A stretch of DNA of 7,155 nt from NCBI GenBank assembly GCA_937914815.1, contig CALDMI010000282.1:1-7155 (forward strand), given 5' to 3'. The position numbers were made by a program, and so were the translations under genes. Position 1 is the stretch's first letter; each line of letters begins with the position of its first letter. The notes below the pieces were generated by a model, which did no database searches, was not told where the DNA came from, and was given only the letters and a program-made list of their open reading frames with translations. The DNA is from an uncultured Clostridia bacterium (GTDB lineage: Bacteria > Bacillota > Clostridia > Oscillospirales > CAG-272). This document shows, piece by piece, positions 1-5,521 of the stretch.

Positions 1-841
1 AGCACAGAGCCTGATACTTGTACCCCCTCTGCCTGTCGGCGCGGTTGACGCCGTATTTCCCGTCGCCTATGAGCGGGTGCCCGATGTGCGCCATGTGCGC
101 GCGTATCTGGTGCGTCCGCCCGGTCAGAAGCTCCACCTCAAGGAGCGCGTTGCCCCCCGATACCGCAACAGTGCGATACGCCGTCCGTATCTCCTTTGCC
201 CCGCGCACCGGCTTGTCATATACCTTGACCGTGTTCGTCGCGCTGTCCTTTGTAAGATACCCGGTGACAGTAGCCTCGTGCGGCTCGGGTATACCGTGCA
301 CCGCGGCGAGATAGTATTTTTCTATCCTCCTCGCCTTTATTATGTCATTCATCTCGCGGAGCGCCTCGGCGTTCTTCGCGGCGATGACTATTCCGGCGGT
401 GTTCCGGTCTATCCGGTTGCAGAGCGCGGGGGAGAAGCTCTGTTCCGACCCGGGGTCGTATTCGCCCTTTTTGTAGAGATAGCTCTGTATGTGGGTTATC
501 AGCGTGTCGGTGTCCCCGTGCTCGTCCTCATGCACAGTCACCCCCGCCCGCTTGTTCACGAGCAGAATGTTTTCGTCCTCATAAACTATATCGAGCTTCG
601 GATTAATCCGCCCGAGCGAGCCGGTGTCCGTCACCTTCGTGAAAAATTCATCCGGCAGAAAGCACTGGAGCGTATCCCCCTCGCACAGCTTCTGTGAGAT
701 TTCCGCCCGCTTCCTGTTGACCTTTATCTTCTTCGTCCGTATCGCGCGGTAGAGGAGCCCCGTCGGGAGGGCGAGCGACTTTGTGAGAAATTTGTCGAGC
801 CGCTGTCCCGCGTCGTTCTTACCGATAACTATCTCGTGCAT
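1..841 (-). CDS. RluA-family RNA pseudouridine synthase with N-terminal S4 domain (3' end outside window)
   Basis: This enzyme converts specific uridines in RNA, most often 23S rRNA, to pseudouridine. I translated 280 residues from the ATG at 841; the gene runs off the left edge without a stop. Residues ~12-60 (RLDKFLT..., KIKVNRKR, EGDTL) look like an S4 RNA-binding domain. The catalytic loop NRIDRNTAGI at 142-151 carries the family's nucleophilic aspartate, D145. Later family signatures are RRIEKYYLA (171-179) and LLTGRTHQIRAH (238-249), then HPLIGDGKYG (255-264). The family motif is usually H-R-L-D-R; the N-R-I-D-R form seen here is, as I recall, a variant common in Firmicutes. The start is fixed by GGGAGG at 849-854, seven bases upstream. 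It lies 124 bases downstream of upp on the same strand, but a hairpin separates them, so it may be transcribed independently. The exact target uridines cannot be read from sequence, so no RluC/RluD symbol is given. Confidence 0.93.
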   Translation of the reverse strand, partial: MHEIVIGKNDAGQRLDKFLTKSLALPTGLLYRAIRTKKIKVNRKRAEISQKLCEGDTLQCFLPDEFFTKVTDTGSLGRINPKLDIVYEDENILLVNKRAGVTVHEDEHGDTDTLITHIQSYLYKKGEYDPGSEQSFSPALCNRIDRNTAGIVIAAKNAEALREMNDIIKARRIEKYYLAAVHGIPEPHEATVTGYLTKDSATNTVKVYDKPVRGAKEIRTAYRTVAVSGGNALLEVELLTGRTHQIRAHMAHIGHPLIGDGKYGVNRADRQRGYKYQALC

Positions 842-896
842 GACCTCTCCTCCCTCTGGTAAATTTTTGTATTCCGTAAATCGCTTTTATTGTAAG

Positions 897-947
897 AAAG
901 GCGGCAGAGCGCGCCCGGCTTTCTGCCGTTTGCCGCCCGCCGCCTTT
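897..947 (-). terminator. Candidate intrinsic terminator downstream of upp
   Basis: Read on the minus strand, a 7-bp perfect stem (CGGCAGA paired with TCTGCCG, plus-strand arms 902-908 and 922-928, 13-nt loop) is followed directly by CCTTTCTTACAA. A longer alternative fold pairs 897-905 with 939-947 (9 bp) around a large loop. The position, 19-69 bases after the upp stop, suits a terminator. The T-run is interrupted, so termination may be partial and some readthrough into the pseudouridine synthase gene is possible. Beyond this hairpin the 842-896 stretch is AT-richer and may hold a promoter, but I see no convincing -35/-10 pair. Confidence 0.5.
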
Positions 948-965
948 TGCCGTGTCCGGTACTTA

Positions 966-1595
966 TTACTTCGTTCCGAATATTCTGTCGCCCGCGTCTC
1001 CGAGACCGGGAACAATGTATGCGTGCTCGTTGAGCTTTTCGTCGAGCGCCGCGACATATATGTCGACATCCGGGTGGTCGCGCTGCACCTTCTCGACGCC
1101 CTCCGGCGCGGCGACAAGGCACATCAGGCGTATGTTGTTAGCCCCGCGCTTCTTGACCATTGTGATGGCGTCGGAGGAGGAGCCCCCGGTGGCGAGCATC
1201 GGGTCGACAACTATAACGAGGCGCTTGTCGATGTCCGGCGGCATCTTGCAGTAGTATTCGACAGGCAGGTGTGTCTCGGGGTCACGGTAGAGACCTATGT
1301 GCCCGACTCTCGCACTCGGTACGAGCTTCTGGAGCCCGTCAACCATGCCGAGCCCGGCGCGGAGTATCGGAACTATCGCGAGCTTCTTGCCCGCGAGCTT
1401 CTTGAAGTGTGCCTCGGCTATCGGTGTCTTTACAACGGTGTCCTCAAGGGGGAGGTCGCGCGTGAGCTCATATCCCATGAGCATGGAGATCTCGTTGAGC
1501 AGCTCGCGAAAGTCCTTTGAAGCGGTGTTCTCGTCTCTCATAAGCGAGAGCTTGTGCTGAATAAGGGGGTGGTCGATAATGTGAAGTGCGCCCAT
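966..1595 (-). CDS. upp: Uracil phosphoribosyltransferase (pyrimidine salvage)
   Basis: Upp makes UMP and pyrophosphate from uracil and PRPP in the cytosol, recycling free uracil. The 209-residue product is the normal full length for the bacterial family. Residues 73-84 ([12 protein letters not shown]) are the conserved core strand and loop. Residues 128-141 ([14 protein letters not shown]) are the PRPP-binding motif, with the acidic D131 and the ATGGS loop intact. [16 protein letters not shown] (193-208) is the C-terminal uracil-recognition segment, with the conserved G-D-A-G-D-R. The ATG at 1595 has only a modest ribosome site (AGG at 1603-1605). A near-consensus promoter lies upstream, and the expected leader of about 36 bases is too short for a PyrR-type attenuator. 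No pyrimidine transporter or other pyr gene is adjacent. All key residues are present and the identification is secure. Confidence 0.97.
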   Translation of the reverse strand: MGALHIIDHPLIQHKLSLMRDENTASKDFRELLNEISMLMGYELTRDLPLEDTVVKTPIAEAHFKKLAGKKLAIVPILRAGLGMVDGLQKLVPSARVGHIGLYRDPETHLPVEYYCKMPPDIDKRLVIVVDPMLATGGSSSDAITMVKKRGANNIRLMCLVAAPEGVEKVQRDHPDVDIYVAALDEKLNEHAYIVPGLGDAGDRIFGTK

Positions 1596-1637
1596 TTTGA
1601 TACCTGCCGTTTCTTGTATTTATTTTTTCCTCAAATC

Positions 1638-1666
1638 ATTATACCGCATTACGGCGGCTATTTCAA
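1638..1666 (-). promoter_or_regulatory. Sigma-A promoter for upp
   Basis: On the minus strand, TTGAAA (1661-1666) is followed after exactly 17 bases by a perfect TATAAT (1638-1643). The expected transcription start is near 1631, about 36 bases before the upp ATG. The match is five of six at -35 and six of six at -10, so constitutive sigma-A expression is likely. No operator is evident. Confidence 0.85.
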
Positions 1667-1795
1667 CCCCCGCCGCCGCTTTTTTTCGTCACTCTGCGCC
1701 GATAGAGGGTAAAACTTTTCGTAAATGTTCCCCAGCCTTTTTATGCATATTAACAAACCGCTGCATGATATGTGCTTATAAATTTCCGAAACCCC
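1667..1795. other. Intergenic spacer between divergent promoters
   Basis: The gap from 1596 to 1892 holds the two divergent promoters and this central spacer. I see no supportable gene here on either strand; the open frames crossing it have no ribosome site and no recognisable protein. One 12-base element, GCGCCGATAGAG, occurs at 1696-1707 and again at 1852-1863 in the leader of the rightward gene. The rest is T-rich with no strong hairpin. Confidence 0.5.
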
Positions 1796-1824
1796 TTGAA
1801 AACGCCCGCATATCGTGATAAAAT
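1796..1824 (+). promoter_or_regulatory. Sigma-A promoter (extended -10) for the nucleotidyltransferase gene
   Basis: TTGAAA (1796-1801) and TAAAAT (1819-1824) are 17 bases apart. A TG one base before the -10 hexamer (1816-1817) makes it an extended -10 promoter. The start should be near 1831, giving a leader of about 60 bases. That leader contains a Shine-Dalgarno-like GGGAGGTG at 1839-1846, inside a 4-bp GGGA/TCCC hairpin with no start codon to serve, and the real site AGGAGAG at 1876-1882. Confidence 0.83.
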
Positions 1825-1892
1825 AAGACGGAGGCAAAGGGAGGTGTCCCGGCGCCGATAGAGAGATATTTTTGTAGGAGAGATAAGAAAAT

Positions 1893-2801
1893 ATGAAAAA
1901 TCCTGTACTTGTAATAATGGCTGCGGGCATGGGCTCGCGCTACGGCGGACTCAAGCAGATAGATAAGGTTGACGCCGAGGGACATATAATAATAGACTTT
2001 TCGATATACGACGCCATAAAGGCGGGCTTCCGCGATGTCGTCTTTATCATAAAGCATGAGATAGAGCACGAGTTCCGCGAGGTAATGGATAAGCACCTTG
2101 CCGGCACCGGGCTGAATGTAAAATATGTCTTTCAGGAGACGGATGTTCTTCCCGCCGGATATTCGGTACCCGAGGGGAGAAAGAAGCCGTGGGGCACCGC
2201 CCATGCGATACTCTGCTGTCACGGTGTTGTAGACGCGCCTTTCGCTGTCATAAATTCGGACGACTACTACGGCGCTCACGCGTTCGAGAAAATATATAAG
2301 TTCCTCTCCGAGACCGAGGACACAGATAAATACCACTTTGCCATGGTCGGATATAAGCTCCGTAACACGGTGACCGAGCAGGGGACCGTCTCCCGCGGCG
2401 TCTGCACCACAAAGGACGGTATGCTCTCCGATATAGTAGAGCGCACGAAGATAGGCGTCGACGGCGACCGTATCTATTACGTAGAGGACGATGGCGAGCA
2501 CGATATAGACGGCGACACCCTCGTCTCCATGAACCTCTGGGGCTTCAGCCCGGCGTACATCGACGAGTGCGTGAAGAGATTTCCCGCGTTCCTCGATAAG
2601 AACGTCCCGGTAAATCCTATGAAGTGTGAGTTCTTCCTGCCTACCGTCGTTTCCGAGCTTGTCGAGGAGGGCAAGGCAGATGTCCGTATGCTTGATAACA
2701 GCGATAAGTGGTACGGCGTCACGTATAAAGAGGATAAGGAAATGGTTGTAGAGGCGTTTCGCCGCCTGAAAGCAGAGGGAGTTTATCCTCAAAATTTCTA
2801 A
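1893..2801 (+). CDS. GT-A fold nucleotidyltransferase (sugar-phosphate type, substrate unknown)
   Basis: This is a 302-residue member of the NTP_transferase superfamily, which joins an NMP to a phosphorylated small molecule, usually a sugar phosphate. MAAGMGSRYGGLKQ (9-22) is the N-terminal nucleotide-binding loop, a G-x-G-x-R-x-G-G signature with a downstream lysine. PEGRKKPWGTAHA (94-106) resembles the base-recognition region, where the family commonly has PxGTAxA. NSDDYYG (121-127) supplies the metal-binding aspartates. Further family-like segments are SMNLWGF (212-218) and DKWYGVTYKED (271-281). The ATG is chosen from AGGAGAG at 1876-1882 and the glycine-rich loop starting directly after it. 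The usual C-terminal left-handed beta-helix of GlmU/GlmM-type proteins is absent, so this is a stand-alone catalytic domain. Relatives are often paired with a choline- or aminoglycoside-kinase-like phosphotransferase; none is adjacent here. Fold and chemistry are secure, but the substrate is not. Confidence 0.88.
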   Translation: MKNPVLVIMAAGMGSRYGGLKQIDKVDAEGHIIIDFSIYDAIKAGFRDVVFIIKHEIEHEFREVMDKHLAGTGLNVKYVFQETDVLPAGYSVPEGRKKPWGTAHAILCCHGVVDAPFAVINSDDYYGAHAFEKIYKFLSETEDTDKYHFAMVGYKLRNTVTEQGTVSRGVCTTKDGMLSDIVERTKIGVDGDRIYYVEDDGEHDIDGDTLVSMNLWGFSPAYIDECVKRFPAFLDKNVPVNPMKCEFFLPTVVSELVEEGKADVRMLDNSDKWYGVTYKEDKEMVVEAFRRLKAEGVYPQNF

Positions 2802-2957
2802 TCTGCTGCGGCTTGCATATTTGGTAAGACCGGAAAACAAGTTTTCCTATCGTTGGCTGTGTGGCTCATCGTATGTGAATACGATTATCGCCGCACATCT
2901 GGCGATTCTTCCTCAAATCTGCCGCGCCGTGATTTTGCGCATTCCATATAACAGAGA
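2802..2957. other. Multi-hairpin intergenic stretch; possible structured RNA or dispersed repeat
   Basis: Three separate inverted repeats follow the stop codon of the nucleotidyltransferase. They are GGAAAAC/GTTTTCC (2832-2838 and 2841-2847), ATCGTAT/ATACGAT with a GTGA tetraloop (2868-2874 and 2879-2885), and ATCGCC/GGCGAT with an 8-base loop (2887-2892 and 2901-2906). None has a T-run, so they are not ordinary terminators. An open frame of 91 codons crosses the region, but it has no ribosome site and reads through the terminator and into the opposite-strand kinase, so I do not call it a gene. The stretch could be a 3' UTR structure, a small RNA or a copy of a genome-wide repeat. Only the hairpins are directly seen. 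Confidence 0.4.
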
Positions 2958-2995
2958 ACCGGAGCACCGCCGCGGCGGTGCTCCGGTCCCTTTTT
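2958..2995 (+). terminator. Strong palindromic intrinsic terminator, shared by convergent genes
   Basis: Arms 2958-2971 and 2974-2987 form a perfect 14-bp GC-rich inverted repeat with a two-base centre; in RNA the centre would open to a small loop. CCCTTTTTA follows on the plus strand, making it a good terminator for the upstream nucleotidyltransferase transcript. On the minus strand it begins 6 bases after the TAA of the kinase and is followed by TTCTCTGTTATAT, so it may also end that transcript, less efficiently. The last bases of its plus-strand T-run overlap the kinase stop codon. Confidence 0.9.
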
Positions 2996-3635
2996 ATTCC
3001 TCATTTTCTTTGTTCATAATTATGCGCGCACACTGGGAGATAGCCTGTGCCGCACCCTCGATACCGAGGGTAGAGGAGTTTATCGCGAGGTCGTAGTTGT
3101 CATACTTGCCCCACTTGTTTCCGGTATAGAAATTATAATAGGACGAGCGGCGCTTGTCGGTCTTTGTGATAACTTCCATAACCTGCGTTGACTTGAGCTC
3201 CGGGTGGCGGAGGGCAACCCTCGCGCACCTGTGCGCCGTGTCGCCGTAGACGAAAACGCGGAGCAGGGACTTCTCGTCCCGGAGCACATAGTCGGCGCAC
3301 CTGCCTATAATAACGCATGAGCCTTTTTGTGCATATCCCTTTATGACATCCGACTGCAGTATGAAAAGCCGGTCGTTGAGCGGCATCTTATAGCCGAACT
3401 GCGCCCCCGCGCCGAGGACATTTGAGCCCATAGCGAGAGTGTAGAGGAGGCTGTTCGTCGCCACCTCGTCGGCGCCCCGCGCTACCTCGGTGCTGAGGTT
3501 GCCGCGCTCTGCCGCGTCGGTTATTATGTTCTTGTCGTAGAGAGGAATGTCGAGTAGCTCCGCTACGCGGTTTCCGATTTCCCGTCCGCCGCTGCCGTAT
3601 TGCCGTGCTATCGTAATTATGAGTTTTTCAGCCAC
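2994..3635 (-). CDS. Cytidylate-kinase-like P-loop kinase (Cytidylate_kin2 type)
   Basis: The 213-residue product belongs to the cytidylate-kinase-like family common in Clostridia, which is distinct from the housekeeping CMP kinase Cmk. ITIARQYGSGGREIG (7-21) is the characteristic P-loop, with glycine-rich GSGG and the R-E-I-G that follows. IIGRCADYVL (109-118) is the second conserved strand and helix. DKRRSSYYNFYTG (160-172) looks like the basic lid region, and YDLAINSS (181-188) is the conserved late motif. Family members are presumed to phosphorylate a nucleotide or similar small molecule; the substrate is not established by sequence. I start at the GTG at 3635 because AGGAGG (3644-3649) lies eight bases before it. 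An in-frame ATG at 3698 would begin inside the promoter spacer and add 21 unrelated residues. It is divergent from nnr and convergent with the nucleotidyltransferase. Confidence 0.88.
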   Translation of the reverse strand: MAEKLIITIARQYGSGGREIGNRVAELLDIPLYDKNIITDAAERGNLSTEVARGADEVATNSLLYTLAMGSNVLGAGAQFGYKMPLNDRLFILQSDVIKGYAQKGSCVIIGRCADYVLRDEKSLLRVFVYGDTAHRCARVALRHPELKSTQVMEVITKTDKRRSSYYNFYTGNKWGKYDNYDLAINSSTLGIEGAAQAISQCARIIMNKENEE

Positions 3636-3643
3636 TTTTTTAT

Positions 3644-3649
3644 CCTCCT
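3644..3649 (-). promoter_or_regulatory. Ribosome-binding site that sets a GTG start for the kinase
   Basis: A perfect AGGAGG on the minus strand sits eight bases before GTG at 3635. It falls inside the reading frame if translation began at the upstream ATG (3698), so it is the main evidence for the shorter protein. Confidence 0.88.
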
Positions 3650-3677
3650 GAACCGTATAATTTTTCCTTCTGTATAT

Positions 3678-3706
3678 ATTATAACTACAAAACCGCAAAA
3701 AGTAAA
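3678..3706 (-). promoter_or_regulatory. Sigma-A promoter for the cytidylate-kinase-like gene
   Basis: On the minus strand, TTTACT (3701-3706, four of six matches) and a perfect TATAAT (3678-3683) are separated by 17 bases. Transcription should begin near 3671, about 36 bases before the GTG. The upstream ATG at 3698 lies between the two hexamers and so would not be in the mRNA. Confidence 0.78.
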
Positions 3707-3749
3707 GAGTTTTTTGTCGTTTTTTACATCACTCTTGCAAATTTTTTAC

Positions 3750-3778
3750 TTGAAAAATCGGGCGGTCTGTGGTAAACT
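3750..3778 (+). promoter_or_regulatory. Sigma-A promoter for nnr
   Basis: TTGAAA (3750-3755) and TAAACT (3773-3778) are 17 bases apart, five of six matches at each element by position. The start should be near 3785, giving a leader of about 38 bases. Upstream, T6 runs at 3710, 3720 and 3742 lie close to helical phase and may bend the DNA or act as an UP-like element. Confidence 0.8.
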
Positions 3779-3809
3779 GAAAGCAGAATAAATACGGCAC
3801 TGAAATGCC

Positions 3810-3817
3810 GGAGGGAG
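3810..3817 (+). promoter_or_regulatory. Ribosome-binding site that selects the nnr start
   Basis: GGAGGGAG lies five bases before ATG 3823. An in-frame ATG at 3805 comes before this site and would place the Shine-Dalgarno inside the coding sequence (reading M-P-E-G-E-Y), so the second ATG is preferred. Confidence 0.85.
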
Positions 3818-3822
3818 AATAT

Positions 3823-5418
3823 ATGAAGCTCGCTGTTTCGTCTATGATATCGGATATCGACGGATTTTCTTACAATTCGCTCGGGGTCTCGCCCGTGGAG
3901 CTAATGGGCAGGAGCGGAGACGCCGTCGCCGCCGCCGTGCGTGAGGCTGTGCCCGCGGGCTCGACCGTCGCCGTCCTCGCCGGAGGGGGAAACAACGGGG
4001 GTGACGGCTATGCCGCCGCGCTCCGCCTCCTGCCGGACTATTCCGTGACTGTCTATGATATATTTCACTTAGGACAGCGGAGCGAGGAGGGGAAGCATTA
4101 TCTTGAGGCTTTCCGCGCCGCCGGAGGAGTTATAAAGGATTTCACAGCCGACGATAAAACGCTCGGCGAGATAAAAGCCTCCGCCGCCGCTGTCGACGCG
4201 ATATTCGGCACCGGATTTCATAACGACGGAATATCCGAGGATGTAAAAAAGCTTGCAATAGCCCTGCGTGAGGCTGTCGGGCTCCATAAAATAGCCGTCG
4301 ACGTCCCCCTCGGGATAGACGCGGATAACGGCAGTATAACCGACTTCGCCGTCTCCGCCGAGACCACCGTCGCCCTCTGCTTTATAAAGCCGGGTATAGT
4401 CTCTTATCCAGCCCGCTCCTACGTTGGAAGAATAGTATATGACGACCTCGGTCTCCCGCGTGACAGGATTACCTCCCGCTTCGATTTCAGATACCACCTT
4501 GTGACCGACCTCTTTGCAGATGAGCACCTGCCGAAGAGGAAAAATAATACGAGCAAGGGCTCGTTTGGAAGGCTCCTTCTTATTACGGGCTCCGAGAGGT
4601 TTCAGGGCGCGGCTGCCCTGTCGGCAGAGGCGGCGCTCCGCGGCGGGGGTGGCTATGTCACATACGCGGGAACAGAGACAATGTGCGCCCGCCTCGGTCA
4701 GCGCTTTCCCGAGATAATATATAAGAAAATAAGCGATACCGACAGCATGAGTGCAGAGGAGAGGGAAGAGCTGACCGCGCTCTCCGCTTCTCAGGATGCG
4801 ACGCTTATCGGCTGTGGCTCCGGGTTCGGAGACGGGCTGCGTGCCCTCGTCCTCTCCCTCCTCGCCACCCCCGGCGGCGTCCTTGTCCTTGATGCCGACG
4901 CCATAAACTGCCTTGCCGACGGCGACCGCGCCGCCGGGCTCGCCGCTATCGCCTCCTCCCCGCGTAGGGTTATCCTGACGCCGCACCCGCTTGAGTTCTC
5001 GCGTATCTCCGGCATAGATGTCGCGGAGGTACAGCTCCACAGAATAGAATACGCGGAGAAGTTCGCGGCGGAAAATCACTGTATCTTAATGCTAAAAGGG
5101 GCGAGCACCCTGACAACCGACGGGAATACCGTCTATATAAATTCGACGGGCTCCTCCTCTCTTGCAAAGGCGGGCTCCGGCGATGTCCTCGCCGGCTTTG
5201 TCGCCGCCCTCGCCGCGCAGACGGAGGATAAGCTCCTTGCCTGCGCCCTCGCCGCGTTCTATCACGGGCAGGCGGGCGACCGCCTCGCGAAGAAATTTTC
5301 CTCCTACGGCGTCACCCCGTCGGATCTCCCGCGTGAGATTGCCGTCTGCATGGCGGAGAGCGAGGCGCGCGATGTCCGCGAGGGTGAGATGTGGATACAC
5401 AGGCGGGTGTTCCCGTAA
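3823..5418 (+). CDS. nnr: Bifunctional NAD(P)H-hydrate epimerase / ADP-dependent NAD(P)HX dehydratase
   Basis: Nnr repairs hydrated NADH and NADPH: the N-terminal half epimerises R-NAD(P)HX to the S form, and the C-terminal half dehydrates S-NAD(P)HX using ADP. The 531-residue length fits the fused bacterial enzyme. YjeF_N spans about residues 1-215: GGGNNGGDGY (54-63), DAIFGTG (125-131), D160 in VDVPLG, and FIKPGI (187-192). The ADP-dependent dehydratase domain spans about 225-515: KGSFGRLLLITGS (245-257), LDADAIN (356-362), LTPHPLEF (385-392), LKGAST (424-429) and GSGDVLAG (451-458), with D454 as the expected catalytic aspartate. Deviations stand out: LMGRSG where LMERAG is usual, DVPLG where D-x-P-S-G is usual, and TPHPLEF where TPHPGE is usual. 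Some of these may be lineage variants. It is a monocistronic unit with its own promoter and terminator. Identification is secure; full epimerase activity is less certain. Confidence 0.95.
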   Translation: MKLAVSSMISDIDGFSYNSLGVSPVELMGRSGDAVAAAVREAVPAGSTVAVLAGGGNNGGDGYAAALRLLPDYSVTVYDIFHLGQRSEEGKHYLEAFRAAGGVIKDFTADDKTLGEIKASAAAVDAIFGTGFHNDGISEDVKKLAIALREAVGLHKIAVDVPLGIDADNGSITDFAVSAETTVALCFIKPGIVSYPARSYVGRIVYDDLGLPRDRITSRFDFRYHLVTDLFADEHLPKRKNNTSKGSFGRLLLITGSERFQGAAALSAEAALRGGGGYVTYAGTETMCARLGQRFPEIIYKKISDTDSMSAEEREELTALSASQDATLIGCGSGFGDGLRALVLSLLATPGGVLVLDADAINCLADGDRAAGLAAIASSPRRVILTPHPLEFSRISGIDVAEVQLHRIEYAEKFAAENHCILMLKGASTLTTDGNTVYINSTGSSSLAKAGSGDVLAGFVAALAAQTEDKLLACALAAFYHGQAGDRLAKKFSSYGVTPSDLPREIAVCMAESEARDVREGEMWIHRRVFP

Positions 5419-5441
5419 CCCGCGTGAAAATACCGCTACAC

Positions 5442-5475
5442 AAAAATAAAAAAGCGGCTGTCTTTTTGACAGCCG
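5442..5475 (-). terminator. Intrinsic terminator for the leftward SLH-protein gene
   Basis: Read leftwards, CGGCTGTC-AAAAA-GACAGCCG (arms 5455-5462 and 5468-5475, 8 bp, 5-base loop) is followed by CTTTTTTATTTTTG. The long T-run is on the minus strand, so it terminates the SLH gene, 47 bases past its stop. On the plus strand the same hairpin is followed by AAGATACGG, with no T-run. Confidence 0.88.
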
Positions 5476-5480
5476 AAGAT

Positions 5481-5519
5481 ACGGCTCCGGGACAAGACGC
5501 CCCGGAGCCGTCCTTTTTG
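5481..5519 (+). terminator. Intrinsic terminator for nnr
   Basis: ACGGCTCCGGG (5481-5491) pairs perfectly with CCCGGAGCCGT (5501-5511) across a 9-base loop, and CCTTTTTGT follows. This is a strong rho-independent terminator 62 bases after the nnr stop. It ends two bases before the SLH gene's stop codon on the other strand. Confidence 0.92.
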
Positions 5520-5521
5520 TC

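Noticed and set aside
77..697. 206-codon plus-strand open frame at the left edge
   Set aside because: It is antisense to the pseudouridine synthase, whose frame is open across the whole segment with all family motifs.
783..1520. 245-codon plus-strand open frame
   Set aside because: It is antisense to upp and spans the upp terminator; upp is certain from its PRPP and uracil motifs.
1596..1637. Possible pyrimidine-responsive attenuator upstream of upp
   Set aside because: The expected leader is about 36 bases, too short for competing terminator and antiterminator hairpins, and none is visible.
1776..2840. 354-codon minus-strand open frame opposite the nucleotidyltransferase
   Set aside because: It is antisense to a gene with intact catalytic motifs, crosses that gene's promoter and leader, and has no ribosome site or family resemblance.
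2821..3096. 91-codon plus-strand open frame across the hairpin-rich gap
   Set aside because: It has no ribosome site, reads through a strong terminator and overlaps the 3' end of the opposite-strand kinase. The hairpins explain the region better.
4069..5079. 336-codon open frame on the minus strand opposite nnr
   Set aside because: It lies wholly inside nnr, whose motifs are unambiguous. The antisense frame has no recognisable protein signature, and long antisense frames are expected in GC-rich coding DNA.
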